64,000 bases of DNA from Capitella teleta (taxonomy: Eukaryota > Annelida > Polychaeta > Capitellidae), in assembly GCA_000328365.1 (NCBI GenBank), contig KB306105.1, forward strand, positions 138,780-202,779. The letters run 5' to 3'. The notes under the pieces were generated by a model, which had not been told where the DNA came from, ran no database searches, and saw nothing but the letters and a program-made list of their open reading frames with translations. Shown here one piece after another: positions 12,434 to 25,205 of the stretch (within the stretch, counting starts at the first letter, position 1; each line of letters opens with the position of its first letter). The translations under genes and the position numbers were made by a program.

Positions 12434-13780
12434 ATGAATGGGTGTGGTTCCTGTTGGGTCGTGAATTTGAATGTTTGGAATATTATAATTTTATCGTATG
12501 GATTGCAGTCTGATCTTTAATGGACTTAAATCCAACATTCTTTGGTTTTAAAGAAAGATTCTTTAATTGCAAGAAGTTTTTATTATTGTATAATATTGAG
12601 GTATGGCTGTTGTTGTATAATGTTATCTTGAGTTAGGCTCTGTAATTTTGTAAACTGGCTTTATTTTTTCCAAGCATTCATTTTCTGTATAAGTATCATA
12701 CTGTACAACGATAAACAAAAATTGCAGCATAAAAAATATCTACAGGAAAGGTAATAATTACTCATAGAATATTTGCTATCACACTAACTACTTAAACTGT
12801 CATCAACGTAGCAAAACCTCCTTTGACATGAACTTTTGTTTCATTGAGCGTGTGGTCATGTACGTTTTATCTACTCATAATGCATGTTCATTTATGAATA
12901 CATTCTGTTGCGGATTGATTTGGATTTATGTTATGATACAATTAGATCACATTCAATTTCTTCTTTTGCTTCTGTGATATTTCATTATCTTTTCCTGTTT
13001 TTAAGTCAATATTTTATTCTCATAAATTGAATGTAATATTTGTACATTGTTCTGCTAAGGCATGTGTATGGCTTTGAAATAATCTTTTTTTAGTCATTTT
13101 GTATACTTTCTATACTTTTATCACAAATAAATGTCATTGCTGTTCACTGTTTAGGGTCATATATTACCTTATATATTTCACTCACTTAGAATTTTGCCAA
13201 GTCAAAAAATTCTCCGATGCGAAATTTGTTTGATTCGATCACTTAAAAATCCTCCATTTCCAAAGGTGGAATTCAAATTGCAAAACAAAGTCATAATACT
13301 AGTACTAGTTAGTATATTACCCTGTAACTATTTGTTGTCTGGAGGAAGCATGGCAACTTCTCATTTTTCAGTAAGGAATCTTTATGAATTGGTTTGCTTA
13401 AGTGCATATAATTATTACAATTATATGTAAGTGACAAAAAAGCACCATGCAACACGTGGGCGAAAGTTACTTTGGTCGTTCATTTCTAATTGGGCGCATG
13501 TATTTAATCTGTCCATAGATACTTAGACGTAGTGAAGCTGTAGGATCTTTAATCCGTCCTCTAGAAAATTGTACAAGGCCATATAAATTCTTTTATGTCT
13601 GCAAGGCTGGCTTACTTTGAGGGATGGGGAACTGAATTTTAAGTGACGTTCTATTGACTCATAGTACCAATTGATAGAATTCCGTGCCAAGAACACCATG
13701 CCTGGATGCAAGCGTAAGGAAATAATACATTCCAAATATCGGGGTTAGCATTGCGCCTATGGGAGAATGGCTTCCATTGC
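12434..13780. other. 3' UTR then intergenic
   Basis: AT-rich sequence. The 3' UTR of the CKAP2-like gene probably runs to about 13.15 kb. No further gene seen. Confidence 0.5.
13126..13131 (+). terminator. Candidate poly(A) signal of CKAP2-like gene
   Basis: AATAAA followed by a T/GT-rich stretch. An earlier AATAAA-like site near 12713 is an alternative. Confidence 0.4.
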
Positions 13781-13990
13781 GAAGTATAGGAGGCAAACGT
13801 CAGCTGATGGCTTGTCGTGATTGGTCCCGTTCCCCTCGCGAAGCTATCGATTTCAGCCAATCAGAGCAGAGCATCTTCGCCATAAAAGGACATCTTTGTT
13901 GTTTACGAAACGAAAGCGCATGCGTGGTGCACTCTGGCTGACCTTTTTACTGTTTCAGGATGAGAAACCATGGTAGGTGTCCTAGAAAAT
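13780..13990. promoter_or_regulatory. Promoter-like segment with CCAAT and NRF1 motifs
   Basis: GATTGGTCCC (about 13820), AGCCAATCAGAGC (about 13855) and the NRF1-type GCGCATGCG (13917-13925) cluster in a less AT-rich patch. No gene could be attached to it on either strand. Confidence 0.35.
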
Positions 13991-14329
13991 CGCTTGTTAA
14001 AATAAGAAAAATAGCGAAAAATATTTTTGTTTTCGAGCCTGACTGGTGGCAAAATGATTATTCTATCTATTTCCGAAAAAAAAAAAAAAATATCCAGGGG
14101 TTTAGTCGCAGGACACGCTGATATGACGAAACCCATTGTAAAAGATGGGCAACTCGGTATTTCATCACAGCTCCTGACGTCACGCCTAATTAGCAATATA
14201 TCTCCCGCGAAATCGTTAGCGATGATATTCCTTGTGTGGGCCAGGCATAGGAATCCTTTTTGGTGCATCAAATAACGATTCAAAGTCCATTTTAACCAGT
14301 TCTCCATCCCTTTAATTGGTGGCTCAGTT

Positions 14330-16185
14330 AGGCGATGTTCAGGAGCAGAACTTGTACGTCACAAAAATTCTGACCAACGAACGCTTGAACTTACTGCCTG
14401 CTTGACAACGGAAGCAGTGGATGCTCCATGACGTTGTTTGATGAACTCGATCTGGGTGGTAGGGATGGACTGCTGCAGTTGAATACCAGTCAAGGCGTCT
14501 CTTACGAGAACTCCGTTATTGTGGAGGGATTGATGTCTGATTCAGATGATCACAATCCTGCAGAACTCTCAAAGGTGTTTGTGAAGGACATAATACCGGT
14601 AGGGGAGGCGTGTATTGCTAGGGCTGATATGTGCGAGGAAGTTCCTAGTTTGACGGAGTTTGTTAATTTGTTGCCGCCCCATTTCCCAGAAGCGAGTATT
14701 GGCATCCTTCTCGGTTGCAACACAGCTTTGTTGGAGCCCTTTAGTGTTAGGTTCAGTACATCCGAGACGCTCTTTGCCGTGCGGTACAAGCATGGTTGGG
14801 CAATACAAGGGTTTGTTGGTTCAGTTGATAGCCATTGCTGCAGTCGCATCGTTGTGAAAGAAACTTGTAAAGAAGTGTTGGTTCCGCATCAGATTTTGAA
14901 GCTGCTTGATCAGAGTGATTTTAACGAGAAAAGATCCAGCACTGACGAGTGCGGACCCTCTTTGGATGGTCAGAAGTTCTTTACAATTGTCGATGAAGGT
15001 ATTCAGTTCCAACACGGACATTTTGTTGTTCCATTGCCTTTGAAAGATAAGGACGTTGTGATGCCTAACAATCGACCGCAGGCTTTGAAACTAGCGCTTG
15101 GAGTGGCAGACCAAAAAGATGCTGGCGATTGACGCATACAGATCTGACTAAGTGGATTTCATGTCTGCTCTCTCTCTCTCTGACAAGGGTTATTGTGAAC
15201 CGATCGACTCAGATGATGGTGACTCATGGTTCTTTCCTCATCACGGTGTCTACCACCTTCAGAAGCAAAAGATTCGGGTTGTGTTTGATTGCAGCGCTCG
15301 CTGCTCAGGTGTTTCGCTTAATGACCATTTGCTGCACGGGCCAGATTTGTCAAACAGCATTGCTGGTGTTTTGACCCGATTTCGATTCAAATTGATTGCT
15401 TTTGTCGCGGATCTCGAGGCAATGTTCTACCAGGTGCGAGTGCCTCAACGGGGTCGTTACCTTCGCTTTCTCTGGTGGGAAGGGAATCAGTTGGAGGGAA
15501 CAATTCGAAAGTTTCAAATGACCGTTCACATTTTTGGGGCCGCTTCATCTCCGAGTGTGGCAAATTACGTCATTCACCGCATTGCATCTTTAGCGCAAGA
15601 TCATCGGTTCGGTGCACGTTCAGAGTAATTTTTATGTTGATGATTGCCTTCGCAGCGTTTGATTGGGCTGCTATCCAATGAGTTCAATCGGAATGGGTTT
15701 CATTTGACGAAGTTCAACTCGAATAGCAGAGATGTGTTATCTGCTATTTCAGAGAGTGAAAGAGCAGTGCAGATTGGGATCAACCCCTTTCTGACGCTCA
15801 AGCTTCATTGTGGAATCTGTGGTTGTCGTCACTGCCGAGTTTGGCCGATGTAAAGATTCGTCGTCAATTATTTGCTTCTTCTCTCTGTCTTTCAGGCGAC
15901 GCTCACTTGCATGTGTTCTGTGATGCAAGCAAACTCGGATACGGCGCACTAGCGTATCTAAGGACGCCTGGGACTTTTGTAAAGACAGACGTATTTTGCA
16001 GGAAAAGGTGGAGGAGGACGCAATACCTCGCGAATGTCTTTTGGAACCGTTGGCGGCGTGAATTCATTGCGGCTCAGCAGCCAGGGCAGAAATGTGCCAC
16101 AGTTCGTCGGAATTTAGCGGTCGGCGATGCCGTCCTACTTAAAGATGAGGCGGCAGTCAGGAACGACGTTTCTCCTGATGCCTGA
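14330..16185 (+). mobile_element. BEL/Pao LTR retrotransposon fossil, broken
   Basis: Recognisable parts in order: a protease-region segment (14.43-15.13 kb, with IGILLGCNTALLEPF), reverse transcriptase (15.15-15.63 kb, with FVADLEAMFYQVRVP and LRFLWWEGNQ), an RNase H piece (about 15.9 kb, HLHVFCDASKLGYGALAYL) and the C-terminal Pao domain (about 16.0-16.18 kb, RRNLAVGDAVLLKDE). These motifs are diagnostic for the Pao clade. The copy is shorter than a full element, no LTR pair was recognised, and it has several breaks, so it looks like an old inactive insertion. Confidence 0.85.
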
Positions 16186-16199
16186 TTCCGGTTTTCTTC

Positions 16200-16520
16200 T
16201 GATGTCAGATCTTCATAAGTTGATCGTTTTTTTATATTTATTTTATATAGCGTAAAATCCAAATAGCTCTAAACGCTATTTACAATAAACAGAATATGAA
16301 ACAAGGTAGGACGATTAATGGGTTACACGGAATAAAAATGTCTTCAATTGACTTTTAAAACTGTTGAAAGAGTCAGTTCTTCTCAATTAGTCCGGCGAAA
16401 CGTTCCACATGCGTGCAGCCACACTAAAAGCACGATCATAAATTAAAACAGAAGTGGTGAAAGGCACAGTAAAACAGCCGTTAAGTTTTTGTGGTTAATC
16501 CGCTAAATAAACTGCCACAT
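16200..16520 (-). mobile_element. LINE 3' fragment (CR1/L2-like tail)
   Basis: Read on the minus strand the segment contains TDSFNSFKSQLKTFLFRVT, preceded by an AARMWN-like piece: again the C-terminal signature of CR1/L2-group LINEs. It ends in an AT-rich tail next to the Pao fossil. Confidence 0.55.
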
Positions 16521-17820
16521 TTGTAGATCTACCGTTATTTGCCACATCTGTGTACACATATGCAATCTATTTTTTTTGGTTCAAATCGATAGCTTTGTGA
16601 TGAGCATTCCTGTACAGTTGTGGCGGCCTTTTTGTTACTTAATTGGCAAACTGTGCCACGAAATATGTGTCACAACGACACTTGAATGCTATCTGGGTCT
16701 GCGTAGCTGGTTCCAACGAACCGTGAACTCTGGAGTCATCTTGTGCTCATCCTATGCCTCTAGAACATCCATTAATTACGTCTCTGCACCACGCAGACCA
16801 TTGTACGTGGGTTTATTATTGGACAACTTTTCTTAAATTTAATGTGTAAATTTGAAATTTAGCTTGATAAAAATTAAAATTAAAAGCATTCAAGTTCATA
16901 GAATGTCTTGCGACCGCAACTAATGACTATTATTGTGTGAAGCATTTCATCAAAATGCGTAGGACTCAATTACTCGATAATTCAAAATCGATTTTAAACT
17001 AATAAATTTTAATCACGTGGAAGGACGGGGATCTATAGGATTGACAGTCAAAATCTATACTTGACGGGATCGGCGCGACCTTTGCTCTTTTGGAAGCCCG
17101 AAGGCAACATTGCAGATGCTGCAATGTCATCCAGCCTCACCTTGTTTCGATCGACGAATGCGGCGGAGCGATTGCACCTGTTTCAGGTCTGACAGCGAGA
17201 TGGACGGAATTGTTAAATTTTTTTGAACCGCCAGGCAGATAGTTAACCAATAAGATCATTGTAAGCCCAAGTGACACACTTAATTTGACTGACACAGAAA
17301 TAATTATATGTACCGAGGTCAAAAAGGTTATTTACTAAGTATCCCCACCCTGGGACGCAGAAAATAACTGATTCTTCCCTGTCTGATATCACTCATGAAT
17401 CCAAAAGTGGTTGAGATGTGTCCCTTCCTGGTTGCTGTTATAAAAGCAAATGTAATAATATAATTGATTTCACGCTCTAAATGACACGTGAAACAGAGAA
17501 GAGTCGGTCAAAGGGTGCAATGAATCAGTTGACAGTGACGCCTGACTAATTCCTCTCTATTGCTGAGTATTTTGTATTTACCACTTTAATTGCAATAAGA
17601 TGACAACAAAGCTACGTATTCTTAGAACTTGTCTGTTCAAGTCTTACACATCTGTGGCAAAATATTGATGTACCTAAAGGTAACATGAAGATGAAAAGCA
17701 ATTTGTGTACGAGTTTAAAGCATGGTCGATCATCCTGACATATACAATTTGGTATTTACATTTACATTTACATCATTCAAAGGATTGGCTTGATTGATGT
17801 GTCGTTCATATTAACGTTTA
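16521..17820. other. Intergenic, no gene seen
   Basis: AT-rich. The first exon and promoter of the VWD gene should lie here but I could not find a signal-peptide exon in matching phase. Confidence 0.4.
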
Positions 17821-17823
17821 CAG

Positions 17824-18932
17824 GTGGCGTTCAAGTTTCAGGATATAAGGACTTTTGTATCCATCTGACACACACTGTAGAAAGAGAAGCAGGTAAGAAT
17901 TATAAAGGTAAGTGCTTCCAAGGTAAGTGTTTGATTAATCGAGTGACTGAGTGACTGAGTGAATGATAATTGAGCTGTAATGCTTTCAATGTCCCTTTTA
18001 TCTTGATCATTATGCGACGCACTAATATAAGTAAGTTTGTTAGTGACTGAGTTTCTTTTTCGATGCAGTGGCAAATGGAGAATGCGTTTGCAGAGGAGAC
18101 CCCCATTGCTTTCCTTTTGATGCCAATCGCTTCAACAATGATCAAGAATTGTTTACTCCCAATGTCTGTGGTTATGTCATGGCCACCGATAGATGTTCAG
18201 AATTTAAGGTCTTCCCTCAATACATCATTTCCGCTGCATTTAAGCGTGTCAAGTATATCGGTATGGCGAGATCTTTCGTCAGTGGAGTCTCTATTGAATA
18301 CCTGAACAAACAACAGGGCGGTTACTTGGTGAACCAACTGACAGGTTACATGTGCATATAATGAATGAGTTATTTCCTTCAGAAAATCAACTTGAATCAA
18401 GGTCTGGAGGTCATTTTTGATGGTCAAAAGGTCGAAGAATTCCCCAAAGAAATTGATGGTCACAAATTTGAGATGGTTCCTGCGGTGTTTGCCCATCCCA
18501 AGGACTTCACTGAAGGCGTCACCGAAGTTATGGTAGGCCGGGCATTGCAAGCATTCCCAAATGCTCTGAATATTCTCCAATAGTCTTACACTCTACCGAA
18601 CGGAATCAACGTCCAATACGATGGAATCAAAGGAGTGAAGATCAACGTTGATTCTTTCGAAGGAACACCTACAACATGCGGTCTCTGTGGCAACAACGAT
18701 GGCATCCTTGACGGCAAAGATTTCGCGTTAGGTGGGAACGTGAACGGAGCGAAATGTGATGGCTTACCTGTCGATGGCTCTGAAAGAGAGATGGTGAGTA
18801 AAATATCACATAAGCAGTGTATCATTGCTTATGTATTCACCCTCATAGACAAGCGACAAGCAGGCATTCGTGAATTCGTGGTACCACTTCTCCACTGACG
18901 ACGAAGAGTGCACAGCAATATGCCCTGTCTGA
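17824..18932 (+). CDS. Von Willebrand factor type D domain protein, 5' incomplete
   Basis: Exons: 17824-17892, 18069-18328, 18383-18532, 18584-18793, 18849-18932, joined in phase across introns of 176, 54, 51 and 55 bp. The protein (about 257 residues seen) reads GECVCRGDPHCFPFD at the start of the domain, then GGYL|KINLNQGLEVIFDGQKV, TCGLCGNNDGILDGKDF (the CGLCGNxxG hallmark), and AFVNSWYHFSTDDEECTAICPV before TGA. This is a complete single VWD domain with little else. VWD domains occur in secreted mucins, vitellogenins and adhesive proteins and mediate disulfide-linked assembly. An upstream exon ending in phase 1, probably with the signal peptide, is expected but was not identified. The first listed exon (17824-17892) rests on splice sites and phase only. 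Confidence 0.85.
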
Positions 18933-20040
18933 TTAATCAACTCTTACAAGATTTGGATCTGACGATTTGATGACTGAATAATCTTATCACATAAATATAT
19001 TATTCTTGTAAAATTATATTCTCGCTCTGTGATTTTATTATCTTATCAACCATGGATGCGTTTATCGTGTATCCATGCACCTACGACACCTACTCACTCC
19101 GAGTGATTCACAAATAAACAGGTTGTGGACCACTAAATATGGTTGTAATGAGCAATCAAGTCAGGTTGAAGATGCAATACAAGCATTAAAATGACCGGGA
19201 AGTCCAAATACTGATTACATAAATCCCGAAGAACTTGGCAATTTCTCTAGATGAAGAGTTTAATGCAGATGGAGCGATTCAGCTTTGATGCTCTCTGAAA
19301 AGAAACAATTGAGAAGTGAAATGGCGCGAACGGATCTGGTGATCAATAAAGATACTGTCTAATTTCGTAGTATGATCATTTTGGTGACTATTGCGTTCAA
19401 GAAGTTATCATGTTAAGATAATCATCATGATATATGTATGTGTACATAATCATATCTGAGATTATTTGTATATAAAAAAAAGAAGAAGAAGAAGAAGAGA
19501 AAAACAGCTGAATATGTGATCTTTGTATGTTTGACAGGGTGTGTACAGGGTGTGTACAGCTTGCAGTATTGCGTTATGTACTGGCATGCCGTGTGACATC
19601 CTGGCCAGAGTATTGCTGTAATACGCCTATAAGTTTATGTCCATGTTAGGTTGTAAGTACAAACTAAAAATACCTTTACTATTACAACCCGTGACCAGTT
19701 CAGTAAAAGAATGAGATGGCACAATTACAATTAAATGATGAAAAGGTTAATCAAAACAAATCGATTGAGGATAATGTTAAAAGGCAACCAACTCACGCAC
19801 TTTTGAAGTCAGCTAATCGATGTGCGATCCGAATCCAATCATGAGTGAGATTGGCCGCACGCATATAGTTCTCCGTAGGGGGTTATGACCTTCACACTTC
19901 TCCCGCCATTTTTTTCTGAATCGATGCATATGGAATCTCACACACAAACACAAAACTCACGATGGTAAGGAGAAGTGCCAAACCGAAGTGAAGTGAAGAA
20001 ACAGCAAAAAAAGAGCACAAAACACACGACGTGACGGACA
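18933..20040. other. 3' UTR and intergenic
   Basis: Candidate poly(A) signal AATAAA at 19113-19118 for the VWD gene. A GAA-rich simple repeat lies at about 19478-19500. No gene recognised. Confidence 0.45.
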
Positions 20041-20582
20041 AGTGCATGTAGATTAAATACGATGCGACGGAGCAGCATAGGAAGGAAACACACACAACTG
20101 AAAGTACAAGTGCATGTAGATTAAATACGATGCGACGGAGCAGCATAGGAAGGAAACACACACAACTGAAAGTACAAGTGCATGTAGATTAAATACGATG
20201 CGACGGAGCAGCATAGGAAGGAAACACACACAACTGAAAGTACAAGTGCATGTAGATTAAATACGATGCGACGGAGCAGCATAGGAAGGAAACACACACA
20301 ACTGAAAGTACAAGTGCATGTAGATTAAATACGATGCGACGGAGCAGCATAGGAAGGAAACACACACAACTGAAAGTACAAGTGCATGTAGATTAAATAC
20401 GATGCGACGGAGCAGCATAGGAAGGAAACACACACAACTGAAAGTACAAGTGCATGTAGATTAAATACGATGCGACGGAGCAGCATAGGAAGGAAACACA
20501 CACAACTGAAAGTACAAGTGCATGTAGATTAAATACGATGCGACGGAGCAGCATAGGAAGGAAACACACACAACTGAAAGTA
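20041..20582 (+). repeat. 68-bp tandem array, 8 copies
   Basis: The unit starts AGTGCATGTAGATTAAATAC and repeats with a period of 68 bp at 20041, 20109, 20177, 20245, 20313, 20381, 20449 and 20517, with almost no differences. 68 is not a multiple of three, so it is unlikely to be coding. It sits just downstream of the env-like part of the minus-strand Gypsy fossil. Confidence 0.95.
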
Positions 20583-20589
20583 ATGAAAG

Positions 20590-23560
20590 TTAGTTAGGGG
20601 TAAAACACACTTTGGGATATAAATCTCCTGTAGGGATCCCTGCAAGCGACTTTGTAGAGGCTTCCGGGGCAGCAGCGAGGGCGGCAGGATGAACGGTCGT
20701 TGGTGGCGTGTGTGTTGCGGGCGTAGCAGGGAGAGACTCTGTGGGGGAAAGAGAAGAGAAACGCTCCGACACCGGAACAGCAGTGGAGCGAGTCGAACGA
20801 CGTTTATCAACACAAGGGAAATATTTCCTGAATTTTACGACCAAAAAGAAAAGAAAAAGAACCATTGCCAAAACAAGGACAATCACAACAGCAGAAGTTG
20901 CAGAACCCAACCAAATACGGAGACAGGGCCTGAGCGACCGACGCTGTGACGTAAGCATTTCTGACTAGCCAATCAGCGTCATCCACCGTGGCAGCCATGT
21001 TTGATTGGGCTCTCAGCCCACCCGCGGGGCAACGCTTAAACGTGATGTAATGCGTTGCGTTGCGCAAGTTAGCGTAAAAAAAGCCGGCTACATGTATTTG
21101 CATTACACTGTTAAATGCATAGTATTTAACAGGATCTGAATGGCACGTTATGAATGCATATCATAAAGTTGTAGCGTTGTTAGCACATGCATCCCTCGAC
21201 CCATACATATATTCATATAGTGATGGCGGATTGTCAATGATTATTACGGTTCCTCTATATTCACTGCTCAGTTGCATCACAAAAAAATAAGCCCAAACAC
21301 GAAATTAGTCTATATCTTATTTTATTAAATCAATTATGTAAGTCATCTGTGCACGGAGATTAGGGGTAATTAAGGAAGGAACATCCAACAGAGAACACAG
21401 CTCAGTCATTTGGTGGTGCGTTACGTTGGTAAGCTCAAGCAGGTGAGACCAATCCAGAGGAGGCAACGTCGAGATAGAAGCAAGGCTGAAGTTGGAATTA
21501 ACGCCTTTCAATAACAACTCATCAGTAATGTATAGGGTCGATATGCACTTCGAACTAGAGTAAAAATTTTAAGCAAATTTGGCACTTGCAACCGTGCAAT
21601 TCGGAGACATATACGAAACATTGAAGGACCAATATAAGAGGAGCTTCGCGAAGGCCTTCCAAACATCCCCCAGATCATTAGGCCCAGCCAACAACAACCT
21701 AAAATCAAGATTAACGACCACAAGCGGACAACAAGACATTAACTCACGATTTCGGGACAGAAAACCACTGGAGCATGGCAGATCATTTTAGACAAGAGCA
21801 TTCGGGCACAACCCAGAGTTATTGTAAAGGCACCCAGTAGTGTCAATCATAAACCCAGAGGTATGACCAATGGCCGCAACAGATAACTCAGGTAGGAGGA
21901 CATTCAAGTGTCCATGGAACTGCGCCGTCATCTCAGTTCAGACAATCTCTAGGTGAGGACGCATATAGACGATCTCATAATCGTTGGACATGACACGAGC
22001 ACCACCGCCAGATGAAACAATGTCGCCGTACGGCGCCTCAGAGAACACCAAAGCCCGACAAAAGGGAATGGCCAGTCCCCAGAAAACAACCAACTTACCT
22101 AACAGCGGAAGGCCGCCACCTCGTTCAGATAGCAGCAACACGCTGACGACAAGAGCGAGGAGGAGGTGATGAGTCCTCTCTTTGTCTCTTTAGTCAACGA
22201 GATCGACGCGGAAATGGAGAAGCAGGAGGAGAACTGGGGTATCGTCGACCTCTACAGGGTCGACCTCGTCGTCGTCTTCAGATTCGACGTCAATCTCCTC
22301 CATCTCGTCCTCGGAAATGGTACTGTCGTCCTCAACGACTACTGGAACAGCAGGAACGTCTTGTATATCTGGAACGTCCCTGGTGGCCTCCTCCGCGTCC
22401 TCGGCTCCTGGAGAGGGAATAGGAAGGTTAACATCATGAGGTGCACTCTTCCATGTGCGCACATCCGTCTTGGAACGATTTCGACGCGAACGTGGACGAA
22501 TATCGTCTCAAGAAATGTGCTATGGAAAAAATCAGCACCCGGTCAATATTGATATATTTCACTTTGGCCATCCTGGAACCGAACAAAGGGGAATAACCAA
22601 CAACCTTGCCCCGCACAGACACGACCTTGAAAGAAGGATCACGCAGGTGGGACAGTGTTATAGGCTCTGCACAGTTAATTGTTGTTGCGTCACCCACAGC
22701 AATCCTTTTCTCATGGAGAGGCAATTTATGCGACCGATCATGGCGCTGCTGTTTAGCTTTCTCTTGCTGTTCAATGTGCGAATTGCTGGGCCCGAGCCAA
22801 ATTCTCAAATCGAATGTCATCGCAACTAATGTGTGCTGGCATGTTTGGGACATGTCCGAACAACAAATAGAAGGNNNNNNNNNNNNNNNNNNNNNNNNNN
22901 NNNNNNNNNNNNNNNNNNNNNNNNATACTTGTTTTCCTGGGTTGAAGGAATAAAATGACCTGTCAAATCTACTCCGATTCTCTCAAAGGGTCTTGTAGGG
23001 GTATCAGTGATGTTAGGAACTGTCGTGCGAGGATTTCGACGGTTGTCTTGGCAATGGACACAATTCTCTGGGAGTGTCTTGATGTCAGAGGTCATACCAG
23101 GCCAAACTGCAAAAATACTGCAGGCGTCGCAAGACGGAAAACATGCCGCGATAGCTAACCTCTCCATGTGTCTGTTCGAGAAGTTTGGTGCGGATGGTCG
23201 ATGGAACCAGTAGACGAGGATAGGGTAGTGCTCCGACATAGGGAAGTCTCAAACTGTAGAGTGCTCCACCTTCTATTAGATACTCTCCATCCTCACACTC
23301 AGCCTCAGCCCATTCATCTGGAAACTCCTTCTGTTGCTCCCGATCTACAGAAGATCGACACAACGTCTCTTGAATAGTGGAAATCTCAATCTTAGCAGGA
23401 AGTCTTGATAGCATATCAGCACGCACGTTATTGGAGCCCTTTCGATACTCTTTTGGCGCTGCCATCTCAGTCAGTAGACACGCCCACCTTTGCATTCTTG
23501 TGTTACGCACTTCACACAGAAAGAGGGACTTCAAGGCAATGATCTCCACTACTACCTAGA
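20590..23560 (-). mobile_element. Ty3/Gypsy LTR retrotransposon fossil with env-like region, broken
   Basis: On the minus strand, from high to low coordinates: RNase H tail and linker (KEYRKGSNNVRADMLSRLP, about 23.45 kb), integrase zinc-binding and core start (CVHCQDNRRNP, then PFERIGVDLTGHF, about 23.0 kb), integrase C-terminal region with an acidic tail (22.2-22.85 kb), then an env-like region (about 20.6-22.1 kb) with a hydrophobic leader at its start and a membrane anchor plus cytoplasmic-type tail near 20.75-20.95 kb. An assembly gap interrupts it. Gag, protease and most of the reverse transcriptase are absent and no LTR pair was recognised. It has several breaks and looks inactive. Family: an errantivirus-like, env-bearing Gypsy lineage. 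Confidence 0.75.
22875..22924. other. Assembly gap, 50 N
   Basis: Fifty undetermined bases inside the Gypsy fossil. A round 50 suggests a placeholder rather than a measured length. Confidence 0.98.
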
Positions 23561-23654
23561 TTGCTTGTTGGCATGGTGGATTCCGCCATTGCGCGTTACA
23601 CTCTTGGGGGCTCTGCAAACGAGCACGAAACACGAAAATCGGCAGTAGATGCCA

Positions 23655-23720
23655 CAAGTATAACGCACTTGGTGATCATAACGCACATATTGGCATAACG
23701 CATTCAGCGACCATAACGTA
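23655..23720 (+). promoter_or_regulatory. Cluster of four ATAACG(C/T)AC-type motifs
   Basis: GTATAACGCAC, TCATAACGCAC, GCATAACGCAT and CCATAACGTAC follow each other with about 13-17 bp spacing. The same motif occurs upstream of the CKAP2-like gene and at other sites in the window. Its role is unknown. Confidence 0.4.
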
Positions 23721-23900
23721 CGAAACGGTCAAAGTTGTAATAGAAACCCATGTTTTTATTAGTTTAATCAGAGAATAATAAATTTCGGACTATTATTATT
23801 GCTGGAGGATGAGGTGTTGACTAAACTACATGTAGTCATGTAGACTTGATCACAATCCTGCTGTATCCAACTACTTTGATACACATTTACAATTAAGTGT

Positions 23901-24018
23901 CCATTTATCAAGATAGAATTTCATATTCCTACATTAAAGATGAACAAAACTTAAAATAACCATTTATCAAGATAGAATTTCATATTCCTACATTAAAGAT
24001 GAACAAAACTTAAAATAA
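23901..24018 (+). repeat. Tandem duplication, 59 bp x 2
   Basis: The stretch starting CCATTTATCAAGATAGAATT at 23901 is repeated exactly at 23960. It directly abuts the left end of the foldback element. Confidence 0.95.
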
Positions 24019-24359
24019 GCCGGTGTCGCGCGAAAACTTGCCACCCTGCGAAAAGTGGACGCACATAATATATGCGTACACATTATCACTGTTATAGGCG
24101 CATACGAACTATGATAATAGCCTCCAAAACGAGTGACAATACGACAGAGAAGTATATTTATATCGGACAAAACCCCATTAAGCACTAATCGAGAAAATAA
24201 GAGCTTATTTCTAATAAAACACACTGCCCATGTGATTACGTCAATCGAGGCTGAGAAAACAGGTAACATTTAAAAAAATGAGAATGGGGTAACTTTTAAA
24301 GTAGATTGAGGGGGGGGGGGTAACCCAACCCTTTAAGAATGTATACTATGAAATGAATC

Positions 24360-25205
24360 ACAGAACCAATTCTGTTGAACTATAAGATCCTCAACAGAAT
24401 CAATTCTGTTGATGAATGGCATAGCTTAGAGAATCAATTCTGTTAGCTTATTTGATACGAACAGAACCATTTCAAGCACATTGCCCTGACTTCAAAGCAT
24501 CACAGAATCAATTCTGTTGAACTATAAGATCCTCAACAGAATCAATACTGTGAGCTTATGGAATACATAAGAGAATCGATTCTGTGAGCTTATTTGATAT
24601 GAACAGAACCATCTCAAGCATTTCACCCTGACTTTAATGCATCACATAATCGAATCTGTTGAACGATAAGATCCACTACAGAATCAATTCTGTAGGCCTA
24701 TGGGATACTCTAGAGAATCGATTCTGTGAGCTTATTTCATACGAACAGAACCATTTGAAGTACTTTGTCTGGTCATCATTGCTTTACAGAATCAAGTCTG
24801 TTGAACTATAAGATCCACTACAGAATCAATTCTGTAGGCCTATGGGATACTCTAGAGAATCGATTCTGTGAGCTTATTTCATACGAACAGAACCATTTGA
24901 AGTACTTCGTCTGGTCATCATTGCTTTACAGAATCAAGTCTGTTGAACTATAAGATCCACTACAGAATCAATTCTGTAGGCCTATGGGATACTCTAGAGA
25001 ATCGATTCTGTGAGCTCATTTCATACGAACAGAACCATCTCAAGCATTTCACCCTGACTTCAATGCATCACAGAATCGATTCTGTTGAACTATAAGATCC
25101 ACTACAGAATCAATTCTGTAGACCTCTGGAATACATAAGAGAATCGATTCTGTGAGCTTATTTCATACGAACAGAACCATTTGAAATACTTTGTCTGGTC
25201 ATCAT
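24360..25205 (+). repeat. Left array of 142-bp units
   Basis: Unit starts at 24502, 24644, 24786, 24928 and 25070, spaced exactly 142 bp, plus a partial leading unit. Shared blocks include TTGAACTATAAGATCC and TCATACGAACAGAACCAT. Confidence 0.9.

Noticed and set aside
13903-14307. 134-residue minus-strand frame as a gene
   Set aside because: Low-complexity stretches (FFFF) and no domain; it crosses a promoter-like patch and a poly-A run.
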